Positions 40,128-48,706 of a stretch of 64,000 nucleotides of DNA are shown here, one piece after another. Both the position numbers and the translations under genes were made by a program. The notes under the pieces are model-generated. The model did no database searches. It worked only from the letters and a program-made list of their open reading frames with translations, and was not told the origin of the DNA. Positions within the stretch are counted from its first letter, which is position 1; each line of letters starts with the position of its first letter. The stretch lies in NCBI RefSeq assembly GCF_031081985.1, contig NZ_JARWSK010000001.1, positions 310,001 to 374,000 of the forward strand. Direction: 5' to 3'. Origin of the DNA: Komagataeibacter xylinus (GTDB lineage Bacteria > Pseudomonadota > Alphaproteobacteria > Acetobacterales > Acetobacteraceae).

Positions 40128-40544
40128 ATGGCAATGGTCATGAAAGTAGAGAATAAAGATCCGGTCAAAGTGGATAATTTCTCTAAAATAGAAAAATCGC
40201 TCAGGTCATTAAAAAGCTATGGGCCATGCTCTTATGCTATTTTAGAAAATGATGATGGCTCTTACATACAGGTTGCGGGTGGAAGGGTCACATGCGTTCT
40301 TGAACTTCGAGAAAAAAATCAAGACAGGCAGTTTCGGGCTTACCTGTCCGTTCCGCATGTTTGTTATACTGGCGAACAGACTTTGATGTTTGGGGCCGGA
40401 CAAGTAAAAATACAGCCCGATGAAATTTTATTCATAGATGATGTTGTGGCGGCTTTTAAGGCGTTTTTTGAAAAGACACCATTTCCGCTCAATATCAAGT
40501 GGCGGGAGATGTCGCATATTTTTGGTGCGCCCTCTCTGCCATGA
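40128..40544 (+). CDS. AT-rich orphan gene, possible immunity protein
   Basis: From ATG 40128 (GAGAA ten bases upstream; ATG 40140 also possible) the product is about 138 residues. Segments include SYAILENDDGSYIQVAGGRV, VCYTGEQTLMFGAGQVKIQP and DDVVAAFKAFFEKTPFPLNI. It has no signal and no membrane helices. The sequence style (a beta-rich start, then a DVxxAFxxFF helix and a KWREM end) resembles bacterial polymorphic-toxin immunity proteins, but I cannot name a family. Base composition is clearly lower in GC than the neighbours, and palindromes sit just upstream. Both features support recent transfer. A convergent terminator follows. No toxin gene is visible. Confidence 0.55.
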   Translation: MAMVMKVENKDPVKVDNFSKIEKSLRSLKSYGPCSYAILENDDGSYIQVAGGRVTCVLELREKNQDRQFRAYLSVPHVCYTGEQTLMFGAGQVKIQPDEILFIDDVVAAFKAFFEKTPFPLNIKWREMSHIFGAPSLP

Positions 40545-40660
40545 AGCAGGACGGTATGGTTGTCGCTTTTTTCAAAAACGTCTTTATGATTTGTGGATGT
40601 TTTCTGAGCTAACGTTTCAGACAGGCTTTAACATTGTCGTATTCAGGGCATATGCCTGAA

Positions 40661-40689
40661 AAAAAGGGGATCGGCTGGATCCCCTTTTT
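40661..40689. terminator. Bidirectional terminator
   Basis: A 12-pair stem, AAAAAGGGGATC with GATCCCCTTTTT, separates the convergent orphan gene and cytochrome gene and works in either direction. Confidence 0.9.
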
Positions 40690-40700
40690 GTGTCAGTGGC

Positions 40701-41159
40701 TCAGGGCAGCGGGTGCTGCGCGTCAAGCGCCTTGCGCTTTTCAACCACCGCAGGCGGCGTCAGGGCTTCCTTGCGGCCTGTTGCAACGTCTTCAGCGGTA
40801 AACACGGTTGCATCAGGGCCAGAGGGCAGGCCTGCCACGTGGTTCAGCACGGCGGCGATCTGGTCATCGGGCAGCGTCTTGAACGGCGGCATGAAGCTTG
40901 CATAGGTATTGCCTGCGGCTGTAATCGGTCCCATCAGGCCATTCAGCGCCACGGCGATGACATACTGCCTGCCTTCCGGCGTGGCGGCAATCTTGCCTAC
41001 GCGTCCGGCCAGCGGCGGGAACTGACCGGGCACGCCCTGGCCATCAGCCTGGTGGCAGGCGCTGCAATTGGTCTGGAACAGGGCTGCGCCATCAGCCGCA
41101 AGCGCGGGCGCTGCGGGAAGGGAAAGGGAGAAGAGAGCGGCCAGCAGTCGTTTTTTCAT
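40701..41159 (-). CDS. Periplasmic c-type cytochrome
   Basis: The 152-residue product has a Sec signal (MKKRLLAALFSLSLPAAPAL, cleavage after ALA) and one heme site, TNCSACHQADGQGVPGQFPP. The typical PLAGR segment follows, and the axial Met is in YASFMPPFKTLPDDQIAAVL. This is a class I cytochrome of the kind found as the third subunit of alcohol dehydrogenases or as free electron carriers in acetic acid bacteria. It stands alone. It resembles, but is not a close copy of, the cytochrome at 38900. Its partner dehydrogenase is not evident here. Confidence 0.88.
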   Translation of the reverse strand: MKKRLLAALFSLSLPAAPALAADGAALFQTNCSACHQADGQGVPGQFPPLAGRVGKIAATPEGRQYVIAVALNGLMGPITAAGNTYASFMPPFKTLPDDQIAAVLNHVAGLPSGPDATVFTAEDVATGRKEALTPPAVVEKRKALDAQHPLP

Positions 41160-41345
41160 CGATCGTTTCCAAGTAAGGCAATTATTTGAATCCTGCCCAA
41201 AAACAGGCTTTTCAATCGTTTCCCTGTCGATCCTATTATAAAGCAGGCGCGCTGCCTATATCGCAGCCCCTGCAGGCGGCGGCTCCCGCGTGGTTTGCCT
41301 CGCGCCTGTGTTCACAAATCCACATCCGGCAAAAGACAGATTGCC

Positions 41346-42200
41346 TTACAGGGGCGAATGCTCGGCGGCCTCCTGCTCAAGGGCGCATGAATGCGCAGTG
41401 GCTTTGGGCGCCGTGCGGCGCAGGGCGGCAAGTTCCGTTCGAGCTGCATCCATATCCGTGCGGAAGGCAGGGCTGCCATGCAGGGCGGCAATCTCGGCCG
41501 AGCCCAGCATGTAGCCTGCCTGCACGTCACTTTCCCAATGCACGCCGCATATGATCCGGCTCTCCCCAAACACCCGGCCGCGTTGCAGGATCTGCGTGGC
41601 GCGCTCTGGCAGCAGTTCGGCCAGCACAAGTGCCGTGCTCCAGCCCAGCATGGTATGGCCCGATGGATAGGCGCCTGACGTGGCCAGATGCGCCCGATCC
41701 TTTTCGGTGCAGATGGGCTGGCTGTTGCCTACAAAGGGGCGTGGCCGGTGCCAGTAAGCCTTGCTTTTACGCATGTCGGCAATTTCCGACACATCCATCT
41801 TGTGAATGAGCGCGCTCAGTCCTGGCGCATTTGTGGTGCTCAGGGGCAGGCCCGCCGCACAGGCAAAACTGTGCAGCAGCGCGTTTTCATGCAGGTCGGC
41901 ATCCGCTGTGGCCAGCGCCCAGCGCAGGCTGCCGCGTAAGGCGCGGGTGGCGGTGAAAGCCTGGTCATCATTCGCCTGCCGCACTGTACCGGGCTGAGGT
42001 GGGGGTGGCAGGTAGGCCGTTGCGTCCGGCTGGGTGGCGGGGGTGAAATATCCCGGCTCGGGTGTTGCAGGCTCAAGCGGGTCGGCCGCGCGGGCAGGCG
42101 TGCTGGCAAGTGCTGCGGCCGCAAGCAGCCCCGCCAGAAGGGGCAGGCCCATCCGTGACGCAGGGCGGAAAAAGGGGGCGGTAAGGCTGGATCGGGTCAT
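41346..42200 (-). CDS. Class A nonspecific acid phosphatase (PAP2 fold)
   Basis: The product has the three PAP2 phosphatase motifs in order: KAYWHRPRPF (K-x6-RP), SGAYPSGHT (PSGH) and GESRIICGVHWESDV (SR-x5-H-x3-D). A signal peptide starts around PLLAGLLAAAALASTPARAA, so the enzyme works in the periplasm, releasing phosphate from organic esters as PhoC/PhoN do. I take ATG 42200; a longer frame reaches 42323 and ATG 42152 would also leave a signal, so the start is uncertain. It diverges from fecI, and a PhoD phosphatase lies just beyond, making a phosphate-scavenging neighbourhood. Confidence 0.85.
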   Translation of the reverse strand: MTRSSLTAPFFRPASRMGLPLLAGLLAAAALASTPARAADPLEPATPEPGYFTPATQPDATAYLPPPPQPGTVRQANDDQAFTATRALRGSLRWALATADADLHENALLHSFACAAGLPLSTTNAPGLSALIHKMDVSEIADMRKSKAYWHRPRPFVGNSQPICTEKDRAHLATSGAYPSGHTMLGWSTALVLAELLPERATQILQRGRVFGESRIICGVHWESDVQAGYMLGSAEIAALHGSPAFRTDMDAARTELAALRRTAPKATAHSCALEQEAAEHSPL

Positions 42201-42328
42201 GCTATGGCTTGGACAATTCAGGGTTGCGACGGGTGAAAGGGGTTCCTGCCCGGTGAAGATTGACAGGCGGATCATGACACAATGGCACGCGCAGGAAACG
42301 CGCGTCCCGTCATGAACATGCAATTTTC

Positions 42329-42901
42329 ATGAAACTGTCACAAATGTTTCCTTTTAAAATCCCTTACACAGCAACGATCTTTTTCAGCAGCCCAGATGGG
42401 ACGAGAAAGCCGTTGAGTGAAAAATGGTTGCCCTGCCGGCAGGAGTGGCTTCGCCTCTACCGGCGCGTACGATCCCTGACGCACCGCGATGATGCGGAAG
42501 ATCACCTGCAGAGTGCCTTCGTCAATTATCTTGAACGCCCCGATGGCAGTATTGGCCACCCGGAGGCCTATATTACGCGTAGTGCCGTCAACCTGTCCCA
42601 CAATGCGCGCAGGCGCGAACAGGTTGGCTGCATTGCACCTGGCGGCTGGGATGACATGCTTGGCGATGTGCGTGATACCGCGCCCACGCAGGAGGAAGCC
42701 TATCAGGCGCGTGAACGCCTGATCCGTTTTCATGCGGGCTGCCAGCGCCTGCCGCGCCGCACCCGGCAGGCTTTCGTGCTGCATCGCGTGGAAAAAATGA
42801 CCTATCGCGAGATTGCCAGCCAGATGGGCATCAGTGAAAGCAGTATTGAAAAACACATTGCAAAGGCGCTGGTCTTTCTTTCCACATGGATGGAACAGTG
42901 A
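42329..42901 (+). CDS. fecI: ECF sigma factor, FecI-like
   Basis: The protein shows the two ECF regions. Sigma region 2 is around LRLYRRVRSLTHRDDAEDHL and SAFVNYLERPDGSIGHPEAY. Region 4 is RLPRRTRQAFVLHRVEKMTY followed by REIASQMGISESSIEKHIAK, the FecI-type helix-turn-helix. ATG 42329 gives 190 residues, but the first 28 look unlike the family; TTG 42413, a few bases after GAGAAAG, may be the true start. The downstream FecR gene overlaps it by 16 bases. FecI factors are normally switched on through FecR by a TonB-dependent receptor. No such receptor is found in the window. Confidence 0.85.
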   Translation: MKLSQMFPFKIPYTATIFFSSPDGTRKPLSEKWLPCRQEWLRLYRRVRSLTHRDDAEDHLQSAFVNYLERPDGSIGHPEAYITRSAVNLSHNARRREQVGCIAPGGWDDMLGDVRDTAPTQEEAYQARERLIRFHAGCQRLPRRTRQAFVLHRVEKMTYREIASQMGISESSIEKHIAKALVFLSTWMEQ

Positions 42902-43830
42902 GCCTGTTGTGGTGGCGTGGCTCGTCCATCAGGTATCAAGCAGCACGCTGGATGGCGCGCCTGCATGCCGATGACTGCACGGATGCGGAAAGGCAGCACT
43001 TCCGCCGGTGGTTGTACAGTAACCCGCGCCATGCCCGCGCCTTCGAACAACTGACCGAATTATGGGAACTTGGCGGCAGCCGCAGCCCTGCATCCGTGCC
43101 GCATGCGCCCGCCCGCACTCTGCGGCCCACCCGGCGGCAGGTGCTGGCCGGCCTTGCGGGTGCCAGCCTGCTGCTGCCCCCCATGCCCCGCCGCGCCCAG
43201 GCCGCCCGTGTTCTGCAGACCCCGGCAGGCAGGCTTTCAGGCATTACGCTGGAAGGGGCGGTGCGCTGCGAACTTGATACCGATACAAGGCTGGTTCTCT
43301 TGCCTGACGGCCAGTGCGGCCGGTTGGAAAAAGGACAGATCGTGCTCTCGGCCCTGGGGCAGGCGCCGCCGTTATGGCTGTTCACAGGGCCGGTCAACCT
43401 GCGTCTTGGCGGGCAGGGGGTGGCCAATATCCGGCTTGATCCCGATTGCGTGCATGTCACTGCCGTGCACGACAAACTGCTGGTGCATGATCCCTCGCTG
43501 GCAGGTGGCAGGACGTGGCTGCCACCGGGGCAGAGGCTGTCCTTTTTCGCCAATGGCCCGTTACGGCAGGATACCCCGGACCTTGATGCCCTGCTGGCCT
43601 GGCAGCAGGGGCGGATTGTGTTCCGTAACTGCCCGTTGGGTGAGGTGGTGGCCGAGATCAATCGCTACATGCCGCAAAAGATCATGCTCCGCGCGCCCCT
43701 GTTGAGCGGGCGGCAGTTGAGCGGGGTCTATTACATCAGCCGTGGCGACAGTTTTCTGCAAATGCTGCCCCGCCTGCTGCCGGTCCGCCTGGTGCGCGCG
43801 CCCGACGGGCTGGAAATCGCGCCTGTATGA
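42886..43830 (+). CDS. fecR: FecR-like anti-sigma regulator
   Basis: This 314-residue protein has the FecR plan. A cytoplasmic N-terminal domain (AARWMARLHADDCTDAERQH; SNPRHARAFEQLTELW) is followed by a membrane or signal-anchor stretch after the double arginine (VLAGLAGASLLLPPM) and a periplasmic FecR domain. A C-terminal segment (VVAEINRYMPQKIMLRAPLL and SGVYYISRGDSFL) resembles the secretin/TonB short domain that contacts a receptor. It binds the upstream sigma factor and relays an outer-membrane signal. The overlap with fecI indicates coupling. About 100 bases later comes phoD, with no receptor between. Confidence 0.85.
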   Translation: MDGTVSLLWWRGSSIRYQAARWMARLHADDCTDAERQHFRRWLYSNPRHARAFEQLTELWELGGSRSPASVPHAPARTLRPTRRQVLAGLAGASLLLPPMPRRAQAARVLQTPAGRLSGITLEGAVRCELDTDTRLVLLPDGQCGRLEKGQIVLSALGQAPPLWLFTGPVNLRLGGQGVANIRLDPDCVHVTAVHDKLLVHDPSLAGGRTWLPPGQRLSFFANGPLRQDTPDLDALLAWQQGRIVFRNCPLGEVVAEINRYMPQKIMLRAPLLSGRQLSGVYYISRGDSFLQMLPRLLPVRLVRAPDGLEIAPV

Positions 43831-43934
43831 AACTTTGGTGACAAAATCCGCCCGGCGCACGCGCGTAAGCCCCCCTGTTTGTCATGACTCGATAGGGGCC
43901 GTGCAGTCGGCCGGGATGCAAAAGGATATGTTCC

Positions 43935-45533
43935 ATGGTGTTTATCAGGCGCAGGCAGATGCTCGCGGGGCTTGGCACGGGGTTGCTGTTTTCGGCGCAG
44001 GTGCGGGCGCTGCGGGCGGCAACCCCGCGCAATCTGGATGAAAAACCGAAATTCGACATATCGCCCTTCCAGCTTGGCGTGGCGTCAGGCGATCCCGCGC
44101 CTGATGGATTTGTCATCTGGACCCGGCTGGCCCCGCGCCCGCTTGAACTGGAAGGTGGCATGAACCGCAATCGCCCCGTGCTGGTGGACTGGGAAGTGGC
44201 GGAGGATGAAAAACTGGGCCATGTCGTCAGGAAAGGGCAGGCGCTGGCGCATCCTGAACTGGCGCATTCGGTTCATGTCGAAGTCGCGGGACTCAGGTCG
44301 GACCGCCCGTACTGGTACCGTTTCCGCATCGCGGGGTATTACAGCCCTGTCGGCCGCAGCCACACCTTTCCGCTGCCCGGCGCATCACCTGCGCGGGTGC
44401 GCTTTGCCGCCGCAGGCTGCCAGCATTATGAGGAAGGATATTATACCGCCTGGCGCAACATCGCCAATGAGCCGATCGATTTTGTCTTTCATTATGGCGA
44501 TTACATTTACGAAGGCCCCGACAGCAAGGGCCGCGTGCATGACATGAACGGCCGCCCCTTCCAGGCGCTGCGCCGCCATGTCGGGCCGGAATGCTATTCG
44601 CTTGATGAATACCGTCGCCGCTACGCCCAGTACAAGACTGACCCCGACCTGCAGGCCGCCCACGCCGCCGTGCCGTGGATCGTCACCTCCGATGACCATG
44701 AGGTGGACAATAACTGGGCAGGCGACACCGACCAGGACGGCACGCCGCCCGAGATCTTTCGCCTGCGTCGGCAGGCCGCCATGCAGGCCTATTACGAACA
44801 CATGCCGCTGCGCCTTTCAGCCCTGCCCGATGGCAGCCACATGCAGCTTTATCGCAGCCTGCGCTATGGCACGCTCATGAACACCTTCGTGCTTGATACG
44901 CGCCAGTATCGTAGCGATCAGGTCTATGGTGATGGCGTGGCAGCGCAGGGGCCCGATGTCTGGTCACCCAACCGCACCATGATGGGCGCTGCGCAGGAAC
45001 AATGGCTGTTTGACGGGCTGGGCAGGTCCGACACGCGGTGGAACCTGCTGGCGCATCAGGTGATGATGATGAACCTTGCCCATAGGCACGCCCCGCAGGG
45101 TGAACTGCTTTACAGCATGGACCAGTGGTCGGGCTACATGTACAGCCGCAGGCGCCTGCTTGAGTTCATTGGCACGCACTGCCCTGGCAACGTGGTGAAC
45201 GTAACGGGTGATGCGCATCGGCACTTTGCGGGGGACTTGCTGGCTGATCCGGCCCGGAAGAAGCCGGTCTCGGTCGAGTTCCTGGCCACATCCGTCACGT
45301 CAGGCGCGGATGGCGTGGGCGATGATGACAGTTTCAGCCGCTCCGTCCGGCGCGAAAACCCGCACCTCAAGGCCACGACCGACCAGCGTGGCTATGTGCT
45401 GTGTGATGTAGGGCCGGATGTATGGCGCGCCGACCTCAAGGTGCTCGACAAGGTGATGGAACGCGATGGCAGATTATCCACCTATGCCAGCTTTGAGGTA
45501 GAACGCGGCCAGCCCGGCCTGCAGAAAGCCTGA
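43935..45533 (+). CDS. phoD: PhoD-type alkaline phosphatase/phosphodiesterase
   Basis: The 532-residue protein starts with a twin-arginine signal (FIRRRQMLAGLGTGLLFSAQ) and has an N-terminal Fn3-like PhoD domain (FQLGVASGDPAPDGFVIWTR). The metallophosphatase core follows: FAAAGCQHYEEGYY, FVFHYGDYIYEG, IVTSDDHEVDNNWAGDTDQD, NLLAHQVMMM, VVNVTGDAHRHFAGDL. These carry the iron/calcium ligands of PhoD enzymes, which release phosphate from diesters such as teichoic acids and nucleotides in the periplasm. It follows fecIR, which may control it. No Pho box was identified with confidence. The length is normal. A hairpin follows the stop. Confidence 0.9.
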   Translation: MVFIRRRQMLAGLGTGLLFSAQVRALRAATPRNLDEKPKFDISPFQLGVASGDPAPDGFVIWTRLAPRPLELEGGMNRNRPVLVDWEVAEDEKLGHVVRKGQALAHPELAHSVHVEVAGLRSDRPYWYRFRIAGYYSPVGRSHTFPLPGASPARVRFAAAGCQHYEEGYYTAWRNIANEPIDFVFHYGDYIYEGPDSKGRVHDMNGRPFQALRRHVGPECYSLDEYRRRYAQYKTDPDLQAAHAAVPWIVTSDDHEVDNNWAGDTDQDGTPPEIFRLRRQAAMQAYYEHMPLRLSALPDGSHMQLYRSLRYGTLMNTFVLDTRQYRSDQVYGDGVAAQGPDVWSPNRTMMGAAQEQWLFDGLGRSDTRWNLLAHQVMMMNLAHRHAPQGELLYSMDQWSGYMYSRRRLLEFIGTHCPGNVVNVTGDAHRHFAGDLLADPARKKPVSVEFLATSVTSGADGVGDDDSFSRSVRRENPHLKATTDQRGYVLCDVGPDVWRADLKVLDKVMERDGRLSTYASFEVERGQPGLQKA

Positions 45534-45546
45534 ACGGAAAAAGGAC

Positions 45547-45566
45547 GTCCCGCCGGGGGGCGGGAC
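45547..45566 (+). terminator. GC-rich hairpin after phoD
   Basis: An eight-pair stem (GTCCCGCC with GGCGGGAC) starts 14 bases past the phoD stop. No strong T tract follows. Confidence 0.6.
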
Positions 45567-45686
45567 GCCAAGTTTAGGGATTGGGAGACGTTGTGGTGTC
45601 ACGAAAGCCACGCCTCATTAACTCCATTTATGGATAATGGTTTTCCTTAAATTGAGCCAATATGGAAAAATAATTGTCCCTGCCGT

Positions 45687-45962
45687 TCAGGCCGGGTGAA
45701 TCATTACATACTGCCGCGCAAAGGGCAGCATGACGCCAATGCTCAAAAGGCCGAGCACAATGGTCATGCCCACGAAGGTGGCCATGTGGTGTGGATAATC
45801 CTCGGTGTAGAGCAGCCCGCATACCCAGAATACAACGGCTTCAACGGCCAGCGCCACGCCTAGTGTGGGCATGTGAAAGAAGGGGCCAGCCAGCCACCCT
45901 ATGCAGCCTGCCACCAGCACAATGGCCAGTGTCGAGCGGAACAGGAATGTAATGGCGCGCAT
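45687..45962 (-). CDS. Small three-helix membrane protein, function unknown
   Basis: The 91-residue product consists of about three hydrophobic helices: ITFLFRSTLAIVLVAGCIGW, then VALAVEAVVFWVCGLLY, then FVGMTIVLGLLSIGVMLPFA. Short charged loops include YTEDYPHHM. I do not recognise a family. It is an inner-membrane protein by composition. The ATG at 45962 is the only likely start. It follows another minus-strand gene for a small exported protein, with a gap of about 75 bases, so the two may share a transcript. Confidence 0.6.
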   Translation of the reverse strand: MRAITFLFRSTLAIVLVAGCIGWLAGPFFHMPTLGVALAVEAVVFWVCGLLYTEDYPHHMATFVGMTIVLGLLSIGVMLPFARQYVMIHPA

Positions 45963-46036
45963 GGCGGTCCTTGACCGTGTGGGGCAGGGGAGCAGTATCC
46001 GCAGGCAGCATGGTGCCTGCCTGCGGACCTGGCGGT

Positions 46037-46399
46037 TTACATATTCGCGTTGCCCTGCGGCGCGGCGGTGGTGGCCGGGGTGTCTGGCGTCATCTTGCCC
46101 GGCGTGGTCGAGTGCTCCACGTCATAGGCTGTTGCCTTCTCCATGTAGGTCCCCTTCGAGCCGGGGTGTTCCTGATCATACAGCTTGGCTTTGGCCTTGG
46201 CTTCCTTGCGGTATTCGTGGCGCTTGTACATGCCGGTCACGCAACCAGCGGCGGCACCGAGCACGCTGTGGCCACCGGCCACATGGCCGCCCACGGCCCC
46301 CACGGCGCCATATTTCAGGCAGCCGCCGGGCTCGGCCTGCGCGGTAGCGGTGACGCATGTAATGGCCGCGATGGCGGCAGCGGTAACAATCTTACGCAT
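46037..46399 (-). CDS. Exported glycine-zipper-like small protein
   Basis: From ATG 46399 the 120-residue product has a signal (MRKIVTAAAIAAITCVTATA, cleavage after QA) and a Gly/Ala-rich segment, GAVGAVGGHVAGGHSVLGAA, typical of glycine-zipper outer-membrane or envelope proteins. A basic stretch (YKRHEYRKEAKAKAKLYDQ) and a Thr/Pro-rich tail follow. The paired Cys residues (GGCLKYG and AAGCVTG) may form a disulphide. A longer frame begins at 46441, but the signal supports 46399. The function is unknown; such proteins affect envelope stability. Confidence 0.65.
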   Translation of the reverse strand: MRKIVTAAAIAAITCVTATAQAEPGGCLKYGAVGAVGGHVAGGHSVLGAAAGCVTGMYKRHEYRKEAKAKAKLYDQEHPGSKGTYMEKATAYDVEHSTTPGKMTPDTPATTAAPQGNANM

Positions 46400-46474
46400 G
46401 AAATGACCCCTTTTGTGCATGAATGCGCATAATGCGTTCATGGCATATCCGATACGACATGTTTTGTCACCTTG

Positions 46475-48484
46475 CTAGGGCACGCCCGGCTCATGTTCGT
46501 GCAGGCTTGCGTCAATGATGTGCAGGCAGGCCAGGGCCTCGGCCAGGCTGGCGCGGTCGCGCGCCGGATGGGGGCGGGCCTGTTCGTGGTGCAGCCAGGC
46601 CAGTACATGCGCGGTGGTGGGGCCAGCCTGTCCGCGCTGCCACCGTGCCAGGAAAAGGGCAATCATGCGCGTGGCCCGTGGCGGCAGGGCGCCCGTGCGT
46701 AGCATCTCGCGCAGACGGATGATGTACAGGCCCACCGTCATCGCCCCGATCTGCTGGCTCAGGCAGGCATTGACGGTGGACGGCGGCACGGCTGTGGCCT
46801 GGTGCAGGATGCGCACGAGGCTCGCGGCACAGGCGCCCAGCCAGGCCGGGGCGCTGGTGCGGTCGCGGGTCTGGGCCAGATGGCGCAGCCGCCGGTTCAT
46901 GGCTGCGGCGGTGCGGCGAATATGCACGTCAAGCCGGAAAGGAATGACCAGCCGGTAGGTCAGCAGCACGAACACGATACTGGCCACGAAGGCCAGCGCG
47001 TTGTTGAGAAAGCCGACCTCGTCATACCGCCCCTGGTTCATCGGGCCGATCAGCACGGGCAGGAACATGTTGAACGAGAAGGCATAGCCCGCAAGCTGCG
47101 GCCGGCGCGCGGCCAGCCCGCCAATGGTCATGGGCACGAGCAGGGCTGCAAGCAGCATCTCGGGCGTGGTAATGGCAGGGATGACCCACAGCGCCATGAC
47201 GGCGGCGATGGCCGTGCACCACAGCCCGCCCTTGAGGAAGGGAAGGGTCGCGACCAAAGGGTTCTCGCGCGTGGCCATCAACCCGTAGATCAGCGCCACG
47301 AACGAGATGAAGGCCGGGCCATGGTGCCATGCCGTGATCTCCCACAGCACGGCCGCCACCATGATGGCCACGCTGGAGCGGATGCCGTTATGCATGGCCT
47401 CACGCGCATGGCGGCGCGAGGTCAGGCTGAAACGGAAGTTGTCGCCAGGGCGGGTGGCGTGGCAGGCCAGCATTTCATCATGCACCCGTGCGGTTTCATG
47501 CGTAAGGGCCGCGGCAACCGGCTGCCAGGCGCTGGCAGCCATGCTGTCAGGCCCGGGTGGGGGCGCGTGGTCACGTAGCCATGTGGCCAGCGCGCGCTCG
47601 GGTGCTTCATGCGCGGGCAGGGCGCTGGCATCGGGGCGGGGGGAGAGGATCTGCAACGCGCGGGCATGGGCCAGCATGACCAGCATGCCCGCAAGCGCCC
47701 GGCGGGCGTGGTCGCCCACCCGGTTGCGCGGCCCGAGTTCAAGGGCCGCGAATTCGATCTGCCCGCTGAAGGCCATGATCCGGTCGAGCAGCCTGCCGGT
47801 TGCGGCCTGCCGCGCAGCGGGCGCGGTCATGCCCAGCAGGTGCGGAATGGCGGCGCAGGTGGCGCTGAATGTATCATCCAGCCGGGCCAGTAGCTGCGCG
47901 CGGGTGCGTTCGACCATGTTGGGCATGAACAGCACGGCCAGCACCGCTTCGCACAGCACGCCCAGTATGATGTAGCTGCTGCGCGCGACGCTGACGGCAA
48001 AGACATCATTCGGCTGCACGATGGCCCCGGTTGCGATGATGGCGGAGGTGAACCCTGTCAGCACCAGCCCGTAGGCGCGATACTGGTCGAGCAGGGTGGC
48101 AAGGGCGCAGCACAGCCCGATCCAGAGTGCCAGGCAGACAAAGAACATGGCCGGGGCCTGCGGGAAGGCGGCCATGAGCGTAATCGCGGCGACGCTGCCC
48201 GCCAGCGTGCCCACAATCCGCCATCGCGCCTTTGACAGGCTCTCCCCGCGTGAGGACTGCGCCACGACCCAGACGGTAAGCGGCGCCCATTGCGGGCTGT
48301 CGAGTTCCATCCACATGGCGATAAGCAGCGAGAGGATGGCGGCGCATGACGTGCGCACCGCAAAGCCCAGATCAGCCAGCGACGGCGCATATATCCACGA
48401 AAAACGCCGGATATGGCGCAGCAGGCCCGTATCAGGCGCGTCGTGCAGGGGAAATGCGGTGCTCTGTCCCCCCATTGGTCTCAT
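46475..48484 (-). CDS. FUSC-family inner-membrane transporter (AaeB-like)
   Basis: This 669-residue protein shows the two-block layout of FUSC/AaeB aromatic-acid and fusaric-acid exporters. An N-terminal set of about six helices (FAVRTSCAAILSLLIAMWME; APLTVWVVAQSSRGESLSKA, the FUSC motif) is followed by a long cytoplasmic domain. A second helix set (SSVAIMVAAVLWEITAWHHG; ENPLVATLPFLKGGL) and a C-terminal helical domain complete it. These pumps remove weak aromatic acids and usually need a membrane-fusion partner such as AaeA. None is seen beside it, so it may pair with a distant gene. The start ATG at 48484 precedes a short cytoplasmic tail. Confidence 0.85.
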   Translation of the reverse strand: MRPMGGQSTAFPLHDAPDTGLLRHIRRFSWIYAPSLADLGFAVRTSCAAILSLLIAMWMELDSPQWAPLTVWVVAQSSRGESLSKARWRIVGTLAGSVAAITLMAAFPQAPAMFFVCLALWIGLCCALATLLDQYRAYGLVLTGFTSAIIATGAIVQPNDVFAVSVARSSYIILGVLCEAVLAVLFMPNMVERTRAQLLARLDDTFSATCAAIPHLLGMTAPAARQAATGRLLDRIMAFSGQIEFAALELGPRNRVGDHARRALAGMLVMLAHARALQILSPRPDASALPAHEAPERALATWLRDHAPPPGPDSMAASAWQPVAAALTHETARVHDEMLACHATRPGDNFRFSLTSRRHAREAMHNGIRSSVAIMVAAVLWEITAWHHGPAFISFVALIYGLMATRENPLVATLPFLKGGLWCTAIAAVMALWVIPAITTPEMLLAALLVPMTIGGLAARRPQLAGYAFSFNMFLPVLIGPMNQGRYDEVGFLNNALAFVASIVFVLLTYRLVIPFRLDVHIRRTAAAMNRRLRHLAQTRDRTSAPAWLGACAASLVRILHQATAVPPSTVNACLSQQIGAMTVGLYIIRLREMLRTGALPPRATRMIALFLARWQRGQAGPTTAHVLAWLHHEQARPHPARDRASLAEALACLHIIDASLHEHEPGVP

Positions 48485-48614
48485 ACCTTTACATCATGTG
48501 CCTAGTTCAGCCTGAAGGGCTGGGTGTGGCGGAACATGAAGGCAGGCTTATGGAAGGGTCCAATCGTTTGTCATGATATTTTGATAAATCCTGCTTATGA
48601 AACGCTCCAGACAC

Positions 48615-48650
48615 CAAAAACGCCGCCTTTTGAAAAAAGGCGGCGCTCCA
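48615..48650. repeat. Dispersed palindromic repeat, hairpin copy
   Basis: CACCAAAAACGCCGCC leads into the hairpin CGCCGCCTTTT with AAAAGGCGGCG (48621-48645). It shares the core and the CCAAAAAC end with the copy at 4715. Confidence 0.7.
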
Positions 48651-48706
48651 GAGCGGTCTTATAGATTGAAGGCTGTTTTCAGGACTGCGTGTAAAAAAAC
48701 AGGTTG

